From: Gracilibacillus sp. YIM 98692
Lineage (GTDB): Bacteria; Bacillota; Bacilli; Bacillales; Amphibacillaceae
NCBI RefSeq assembly: GCF_010993965.1
Contig: NZ_WIXM01000010.1
Span: 1-64,000 of the forward strand
Reading direction: 5' to 3'
Length of the DNA stretch: 64,000 bases
In this document: positions 58,042-64,000 of the stretch, piece after piece
Layout of the letters: the number at the start of each line of letters is the position of its first letter
How positions within the stretch are numbered: the stretch's first letter is position 1
Translations under genes and position numbers: made by a program
The notes under the pieces: model-generated
Databases searched by the model: none
Seen by the model: only the letters and a program-made list of their open reading frames with translations
What the model was told of the DNA's origin: nothing

Positions 58042-60408
58042 TTGAAATTACAATATAAGAAACCAGCGGTAAAGTGGACGGAAGCATTACCAATGGGAAA
58101 TAGTAAGCTCGGTGCGATGGTTTTTGGAGGAGTGGCTGAGGAACACCTCCAGTTAAATGAGGAAACATTGTGGTCCGGGTATCCAAGAGATTGGAATAAT
58201 CCAGAAGCAAAGCATTATCTTTCTGAAATACGTCATCAAGTAAATGAAGAGAATTTTGAAGAGGCGGACCATATAGCCAAGAAAATGATGGGACCATATA
58301 CACAATCTTACTTACCATTAGGTGACCTATATTTTCATTTTGAACATGGTGAAATTGCTAATGATTATAGGAGAAGTCTAGACTTAACCGAAGGAATTAG
58401 CTATATCGAGTACAAAATCGGTGAAGCAAGATTTTCTAGAGAGATGTTTATTTCCTATCCGGATCAAATTGCCGTCATTCATATGAAAACAAGTCATCCA
58501 GGCTTATTAAATGTACATGCCCATTTAAAAAGTCAACTAAGATATCGTACAGATTTAGAAGAAAATAAAATCGTTATGTTCGGTCAAGCTCCAGAACACG
58601 TAGACCCTAATTACTACAAAACAGAGAATCCAATCATATATGGAAACGATGATCAAGCAAAAGCAATGACCTTTGAAGGAAGGCTCGGAATCGAGCATGA
58701 GTCTGGTTCGTTCACGATCAATCACGATGGTATTCATTTAAAGGGTGCAACAAGTGCAACATTTTTCTTCTCTGCTGCTACAAGTTTTAATGAAGATAAT
58801 CTTTCAGAGAAAAAAGATCCATCACAGAAAACGAAAAGCTATCTAAAGAATGCGATGGAGTATTCTTATGAAGAATTAAGACAGAGGCATATCAACGATT
58901 ATCGCAGCTTATTTGATCGGGTTGAGTTAAAAATAGGTGAAGAAAAAGCGCCAAAGGATATGTCAACAGATCAACGTATTCTAGAATATGGTGCAGAAGA
59001 TCCTGGTTTAGTAGAGCTGTTGTTTCAATATGGAAGATACTTAATGATTACTAGCTCACGCCCAGGATCTCAACCAGCTAATTTGCAAGGGATATGGAAT
59101 CAGACGACACGCCCCCCATGGAGTAGTAATTATACATTAAACATAAATGCTGAGATGAATTATTGGCCAGCAGAGACAACGAATTTATCAGAGTGTCATG
59201 AGCCACTTTTAAGTTTTATAGCAAGGCTGTCCGAAAATGGCAAATTAACCGCAACAGAATATTATGGAGCTAATGGTTGGGTAGCGCACCATAATACAGA
59301 TATATGGTGTCAGACTGCACCTGCAGGAGATTATGGACATGGAGATCCTGTTTGGACGCAATGGCCAATGGGAGGGGCTTGGCTTGCTCAGCATTTATGG
59401 GAGCATTTCGCATTTAATAAAGATGAGGATTTTTTACGGAAAAAGGCTTATCCAATTATGAAAGGTGCAGCGCTATTTTGTCTTGATTGGTTAGTGAAAG
59501 ACGAGGATGACTATTTAAGCACTAATCCTTCTACTTCTCCTGAACATAAATTTATTCATAATGGTACTAAAGCTGCTGTTAGTAAGTCTTCTACAATGGA
59601 TATGGCTATTATCTGGGATTTGTTTACCAACTGTATGGAAGCGGCAGAAGTTTTGCAGATAGACAAAGCTTTTCGTGATCAGCTAACAGAAGTAAAAAGC
59701 CTATTGTATCCTATGAAAATAGGAAAGCACGGCCAATTACAAGAATGGTATCAGGATTTTGAAGATGAGGATCCATATCACCGTCATGTATCTCATCTAT
59801 TCGGCGTTTATCCTGGAAGACAACTAACAGCTTCCGATACACCTGAATTTTTCAAAGCAGCCATCAAGTCATTAGAACGTCGGGGAAATGGCGGCACAGG
59901 ATGGAGTTTAGGATGGAAAGTTGGGTTATGGGCACGATTTGGAGATGGTAATCAAGCCCTTAAATTGATTGAAAATTTACTGCAATTAGTGGATGAAGAA
60001 AATCAGGAAAATTACCATAAAGGGGGCGTATATGCTAATTTATTTGATGCACATCCTCCTTTTCAAATCGATGGAAATTTTGGTGTTACTGCAGGAATTG
60101 CTGAAATGTTATTGCAATCGCATGAAGGTGTTTTGAATTTCCTCCCATCATTGCCAGATACATGGCCAGATGGAAAAGTTACAGGTTTAAGAGCTCGAGG
60201 TCATTTTGAAGTGAACATGGAATGGCACGATGGAACATTATCGAACATAAAATTGATATCGCTTTCAGGTAAGGAATGTATAATTCATGATGAGTTCGTT
60301 GTCAAAGAAAAAGAAAGTTCAAAACCTCTAAGTCTAGAAAAAGTGGGAGAAGGAAGGTATAAGTTCCAAACGAAGAAAGGGGCAGCATATTTATTGTCTC
60401 CTCTATAA
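58042..60408 (+). CDS. GH95 alpha-L-fucosidase
   Basis: A 788-residue canonical GH95 enzyme without signal peptide, hence intracellular. Catalytic residues: Asn367 and Asn369 in NINAEMNYWPAETT, Glu501 in STSPEHKF and Asp677 in FQIDGNFGV. The start EALPMGNSKLGAMVFGG is typical. I use TTG 58042, which follows TTGGAGG; the reading that begins inside the reductase gene is not credible. It removes terminal, usually alpha-1,2-linked, L-fucose by inversion, feeding the fucose pathways around it. Confidence 0.9.
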   Translation: MKLQYKKPAVKWTEALPMGNSKLGAMVFGGVAEEHLQLNEETLWSGYPRDWNNPEAKHYLSEIRHQVNEENFEEADHIAKKMMGPYTQSYLPLGDLYFHFEHGEIANDYRRSLDLTEGISYIEYKIGEARFSREMFISYPDQIAVIHMKTSHPGLLNVHAHLKSQLRYRTDLEENKIVMFGQAPEHVDPNYYKTENPIIYGNDDQAKAMTFEGRLGIEHESGSFTINHDGIHLKGATSATFFFSAATSFNEDNLSEKKDPSQKTKSYLKNAMEYSYEELRQRHINDYRSLFDRVELKIGEEKAPKDMSTDQRILEYGAEDPGLVELLFQYGRYLMITSSRPGSQPANLQGIWNQTTRPPWSSNYTLNINAEMNYWPAETTNLSECHEPLLSFIARLSENGKLTATEYYGANGWVAHHNTDIWCQTAPAGDYGHGDPVWTQWPMGGAWLAQHLWEHFAFNKDEDFLRKKAYPIMKGAALFCLDWLVKDEDDYLSTNPSTSPEHKFIHNGTKAAVSKSSTMDMAIIWDLFTNCMEAAEVLQIDKAFRDQLTEVKSLLYPMKIGKHGQLQEWYQDFEDEDPYHRHVSHLFGVYPGRQLTASDTPEFFKAAIKSLERRGNGGTGWSLGWKVGLWARFGDGNQALKLIENLLQLVDEENQENYHKGGVYANLFDAHPPFQIDGNFGVTAGIAEMLLQSHEGVLNFLPSLPDTWPDGKVTGLRARGHFEVNMEWHDGTLSNIKLISLSGKECIIHDEFVVKEKESSKPLSLEKVGEGRYKFQTKKGAAYLLSPL

Positions 60409-60458
60409 TTAAAAGGAACAGATTCTAATAAAAAATGGAATGTGAAAGGAGAAAGAAG

Positions 60459-61940
60459 ATGGTTAATCCAAATAATATGCAGGAATACCTAAATGAAATT
60501 GACGCAGTTATTAAAAAGGGGCCTTTTGAGGACAGTTGGGAGTCTCTGTCTCAATTTAAACTTCCTGATTGGTATCGTAATGCAAAGTTTGGGATATTTA
60601 TTCACTGGGGAGTCTACTCTGTTCCTGCATTTGGGAGTGAGTGGTATTCAAGAAATATGTATGTTCAAGGATCAAAAGAATACGAACATCATTTAAAGAC
60701 GTATGGTGAGCATAAAGAGTTCGGCTATAAAGATTTTATCCCACTATTTAAAGCAGAGAAGTTTGATGCAGATGAATGGGCAGAACTATTTGAAGAGGCT
60801 GGTGCACGTTACGTGATGCCTGTAGCAGAGCATCATGACGGTTTTCAAATGTATAAAAGTGATATATCTAAATATAACGCCTATGATATGGGACCAAAAC
60901 GAGATATTTTAGGAGAACTTGGAGAATCTCTGCATAAGAGGAATATTCCATTATGTGCCTCATCCCATCGTATTGAACATTGGTTCTTTATGGGGCATGG
61001 GAAGGAATTTGACAGTGATATTAAAGAACCTCTGGAACGTGGAGATTTTTATTGGGCAGCTATGCCAGAACCTGATCATCAGGATTTGTATAGTCCATCG
61101 CCTTCTAAAGAATTTCTTGAAGATTGGTTGGTAAGGACGTGTGAAATTGTTGATCGATATCGTCCAAGGATTGTTTATTTTGATTGGTGGATTCAGCATC
61201 ATTCTGTCAAACCATATTTAAAGAAGTTTGCTGCCTATTACTACAATCGAGCAGTGGAATGGGATATAGAAGTTGCGATTAATTATAAACATGATGCATT
61301 CATGTTTGGCAGTGCTGTAGTAGATATTGAAAGAGGACAATTTGCAGAACAGAAGCCTTATTTCTGGCAAACGGATACATCTGTTGCTAAAAATTCATGG
61401 TGCTATACGGAAAATAATGATTATAAAAAGGCCAATGAAATGATATGTGATCTAGTAGACATTGTGAGTAAAAATGGTACTTTAATGCTAAATGTTGGAC
61501 CGAAAGCAGATGGGACTATCCCCGAAGAGGACAGACACATTTTATTAGAGATTGGAGAATGGTTAAAATTAAATGGTGAAGCGATTTATGGAAGTAAAGT
61601 ATGGCGCAAATTTGGAGAGGGTCCAACTAATATAGAAGAAGGACAGTTCACTGATAGTAAATCCAAGCAATTCACGCCAGAGGATATCCGTTTCACTGTA
61701 AATGGTTCCTGTTTATATGCGACCGTTTTAGAATTCCCGCATGATGGGAGAGTGAAAATAAAATCTCTTGCTGAACAAGACGCTTCTAAACTGCCTCATT
61801 TTCATGGAATCATTAACGATATATCGATTTTAGGATTTCATGAAAAGCCAACCTGGCATAGAACAGAAGAGGCTCTAGAAATTACTGCTGAAAAGGTGAA
61901 TAGCGATAAACCAGTTGTATTTAAGATATGGATAGATTAA
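60459..61940 (+). CDS. GH29 alpha-L-fucosidase
   Basis: A 493-residue retaining alpha-L-fucosidase. The family start DWYRNAKFGIFIHWGVYSVP, the segment PVAEHHDGFQMYKS, and the nucleophile Asp242 in RIVYFDWWIQ are present. ATG 60459 follows AAAGGAG. No signal peptide is visible. Together with the GH95 enzymes it covers different fucosyl linkages (GH29 commonly 1,3/1,4/1,6). Last gene of the operon. Confidence 0.92.
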   Translation: MVNPNNMQEYLNEIDAVIKKGPFEDSWESLSQFKLPDWYRNAKFGIFIHWGVYSVPAFGSEWYSRNMYVQGSKEYEHHLKTYGEHKEFGYKDFIPLFKAEKFDADEWAELFEEAGARYVMPVAEHHDGFQMYKSDISKYNAYDMGPKRDILGELGESLHKRNIPLCASSHRIEHWFFMGHGKEFDSDIKEPLERGDFYWAAMPEPDHQDLYSPSPSKEFLEDWLVRTCEIVDRYRPRIVYFDWWIQHHSVKPYLKKFAAYYYNRAVEWDIEVAINYKHDAFMFGSAVVDIERGQFAEQKPYFWQTDTSVAKNSWCYTENNDYKKANEMICDLVDIVSKNGTLMLNVGPKADGTIPEEDRHILLEIGEWLKLNGEAIYGSKVWRKFGEGPTNIEEGQFTDSKSKQFTPEDIRFTVNGSCLYATVLEFPHDGRVKIKSLAEQDASKLPHFHGIINDISILGFHEKPTWHRTEEALEITAEKVNSDKPVVFKIWID

Positions 61941-62018
61941 GGACATGCTAACACCATGTTGACTCCTTCAGTGTATGACTTACAGGAAATGATAATATAC
62001 TGATATTTCATATCATCT

Positions 62019-62044
62019 AAGCCGAAATTGATCAATTTCGGCTT
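62019..62044 (+). terminator. Perfect palindromic hairpin, probable terminator
   Basis: AAGCCGAAATTGA / TCAATTTCGGCTT, a 13-bp perfect inverted repeat about 80 bases after the GH29 gene. The T tract is weak, so termination may be partial. Confidence 0.6.
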
Positions 62045-62079
62045 GAATTGTATGAAAGGTTATTGAAAGGAGTAAGTCT

Positions 62080-64000
62080 ATGAAACAGTCAAAAGCTACA
62101 ACTGTGTTTAGGCGGTTTTTTATATCTTATATTATTATTTTATTAATTCCAATGTTGTCAGGAATCATTTCCTATCAAGTGTCTTTGCAAACAGCAGAAA
62201 AATACTCCATTACGAATAGCAGACAAGTATTGAATCAAAGTAAAGCCATTCTTGAACAGCGCTTAACGGAAATAGATAGATTCGGGAGGCAGCTTTCTTT
62301 AAATAAAGATTTAATAACATTGCTTAATAAAAATGTAACAGAAAGAAATAAAATTATTTCTAGCATGAGACGATTTTCAGCAGATATCTCACCATACGCT
62401 TCTACTAATGAATTCTTAGAAGACTTTTATATTTATATACAAAATACAGATCTTGTAGTTGTTCCTGGTTCAGTCTATTTCCGGCCTCTTCATTACTATC
62501 AGCAGAACCATTATACGGACCTTACATTTTCACAGTGGAAAACGGAGATATTAGAGAGTGATCAACCATATCAAATGATACCTAGTAAACCTTATGTAAA
62601 AAAAGAGTCAAACACCAAAGTAATTACGTATGTTAAATCATTATCAATGAGCCATAATGGGGAGAATAACAGTGGTTCTATTGTTGTTCCGATTGAACAA
62701 AACAAAATGAATCATTTACTAAATGGTATTTCTAAGCAATTTGGTGGTTGGTCATTTATTACAGATGCCAACCAGAATGTGATCACAGCTCATGGGATTA
62801 AAGAAGACAGAATAAATCATATCGTCTCTTCGGTTTCAGAGGAAAATAGTAAAAAATATTTAGATGATGGAACATTGCTCATTTCTTTACATTCTGATAA
62901 ATATGATTGGGTTTATGTTGCAGGTATTCCAAATGAAACATTAACAAAGCAAGCTCAGCCAATTAAGTATATAACATGGATCGTCACAGGAAGTACTCTA
63001 ATCATTGGACTTATTATTTGTTTAGTTTTTGCATACAGAAATAGCCGTCCTATAAACCACTTAATAAGAACATTGAAAGATTATTCTGAACTAGAGACAA
63101 AAAATGATTATGATTTTCTTCACGGAAATGTTTCTAAGCTTATTGCTGCAAATACCAACCTGCAAACTCAACTTGCTGAACAAAAGCCGTTATTAAAAGA
63201 TGCCTTTTTAAAACAATTATTATCGGGAGAGTTAACAGAAAGTAACAGTCATTTGTATGGATTTGCCAAACAGGTCAACGTTGATTTAAATGGAAACAAT
63301 GGTTATGTGAGTGTAGTAAAGATAGAAGGATATGAAGAGATTTCGAGTAGTGAAATTTATGAAGAACTTCATGCTATTCAGCTTGTCATTAAACAAGAAT
63401 CTAGCAAAATATGTCGTAAGTTTTATTTAACAAATATACACTCGGATAAATTAGTGTACATTTTTATTGACGATCAAGAAAATGGAGCAGCTATGGCAAA
63501 TAAAATCGAAAAGATGTTTATGTCATTACAAGAGTATTTTCACAAAGAATATCGGATCACTTTAAAAGTAGGGATAGGCCATGAATTTAATGCCTTATCT
63601 GATATAAGTCGATCTTATAATGAGGCAAAACAAGCCATTGAATTTGCCACTTTTTCGAATGAAGGATTTGGATTATATTGGTATGATGAGATGATGCAAG
63701 TGTCGGCTGTGTTTTATTACCCACTCGAATATGAACTCAGACTTTTAAAAAATCTAAAAGATGGGGAAGCAGAAGAAGCAAAAAAAATAATACGTGAGCT
63801 ATTTATAGAGAATATCGATAAAAGATGTCTTTCAACAGATATGGTCGATCAATTCATATATGAAGTGAAAGGGACTTTTTTTAAATCATTTGAACAATAT
63901 TTCGTGCGCAAGGAAAATCTAGCGGAATATATTCGGAAAAAATTGCTAGATATTCAACTAACAAGTGATGTACATCTCACAGAGAAGTTGTTTATGGAAG
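62080..64000 (+). CDS. Membrane-bound AraC-family sensor-regulator (Cache-type), cut by the window end
   Basis: ATG 62080 follows GAAAGGAG and the frame stays open for 640 codons to the window edge. A transmembrane helix (FFISYIIILLIPMLSGII) is followed by an extracellular sensor of about 260 residues, a second helix (ITWIVTGSTLIIGLIICLVF), then the cytoplasmic YesN-type middle region with LKVGIGHEFNALSDISRSYN. The helix-turn-helix end should lie beyond the window. The layout parallels the regulator at 44424, so a second importer probably follows. Confidence 0.85.
   Translation, partial: MKQSKATTVFRRFFISYIIILLIPMLSGIISYQVSLQTAEKYSITNSRQVLNQSKAILEQRLTEIDRFGRQLSLNKDLITLLNKNVTERNKIISSMRRFSADISPYASTNEFLEDFYIYIQNTDLVVVPGSVYFRPLHYYQQNHYTDLTFSQWKTEILESDQPYQMIPSKPYVKKESNTKVITYVKSLSMSHNGENNSGSIVVPIEQNKMNHLLNGISKQFGGWSFITDANQNVITAHGIKEDRINHIVSSVSEENSKKYLDDGTLLISLHSDKYDWVYVAGIPNETLTKQAQPIKYITWIVTGSTLIIGLIICLVFAYRNSRPINHLIRTLKDYSELETKNDYDFLHGNVSKLIAANTNLQTQLAEQKPLLKDAFLKQLLSGELTESNSHLYGFAKQVNVDLNGNNGYVSVVKIEGYEEISSSEIYEELHAIQLVIKQESSKICRKFYLTNIHSDKLVYIFIDDQENGAAMANKIEKMFMSLQEYFHKEYRITLKVGIGHEFNALSDISRSYNEAKQAIEFATFSNEGFGLYWYDEMMQVSAVFYYPLEYELRLLKNLKDGEAEEAKKIIRELFIENIDKRCLSTDMVDQFIYEVKGTFFKSFEQYFVRKENLAEYIRKKLLDIQLTSDVHLTEKLFME

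Overview
The window comes from a low-GC Gram-positive, endospore-forming bacterium of the Bacillaceae. The signs are a Spo0E-type phosphatase, two broken pieces of comK, CcpA-type cre sites, a LexA/DinR box, strong AGGAGG ribosome sites with frequent TTG/GTG starts, a betaine-type BCCT transporter, and ABC sugar importers without their own ATPase (as in MsmX-dependent systems). A halotolerant genus such as Gracilibacillus or a relative is my best guess, but I cannot prove the genus.

Region 1 (1-19.6 kb) lies between two identical 73-bp tRNA-Val(GAC) genes. It opens with a decayed IS4 transposase, then an intact two-gene operon of a HipA-type kinase and a HipA-N/HIRAN protein, which together look like one HipA toxin split in two. 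A patch of wreckage follows (IS3 copy, comK pseudogene, second IS4 remnant). A large sugar or sugar-acid catabolic cluster (5.2-14.8 kb) has a LacI regulator with its operators, an ABC importer, an enolase-superfamily enzyme, a TIM-barrel isomerase, an SDR and four VOC proteins. Further pseudogene fragments, an orphan SOS promoter, a small XRE regulator, Spo0E, a second comK scrap and a BCCT transporter end the region.

Region 2 (19.7-38 kb) is mixed. It holds ABC ATPase remnants, two HAD hydrolases, a zinc alcohol dehydrogenase, an SDR, a DUF4373-type protein, and a second sugar locus: aldo/keto reductase, AraC regulator, HIT protein, MDR dehydrogenase, D-lyxose isomerase and a complete TRAP transporter. 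A tRNA-dihydrouridine synthase and an orphan phage-type DnaD replication protein follow. That protein and a YitT/YczE-type membrane protein lie between two arrays of exact 21-bp-period repeats.

Region 3 (38-64 kb) is an L-fucose and fucoside utilisation locus. AraC regulators control a phosphorylative branch (FucI isomerase, FGGY kinase, class II aldolase) and an oxidative branch (FucU mutarotase, L-fucose dehydrogenase-like aldo/keto reductase, lactonase). A LplB/LplC/LplA-type ABC importer with a membrane-bound Cache-AraC sensor brings in oligosaccharide. Two GH95 enzymes and one GH29 enzyme, none with a signal peptide, would cut fucose off inside the cell. Levansucrase, aspartate decarboxylase and a second fucU are pseudogenes here.

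Across the first 55 kb a short motif, consensus GTGCCTGTCACTTCCCG, recurs at least 16 times. It often lies at the cut edge of a gene fragment or right after a stop codon.
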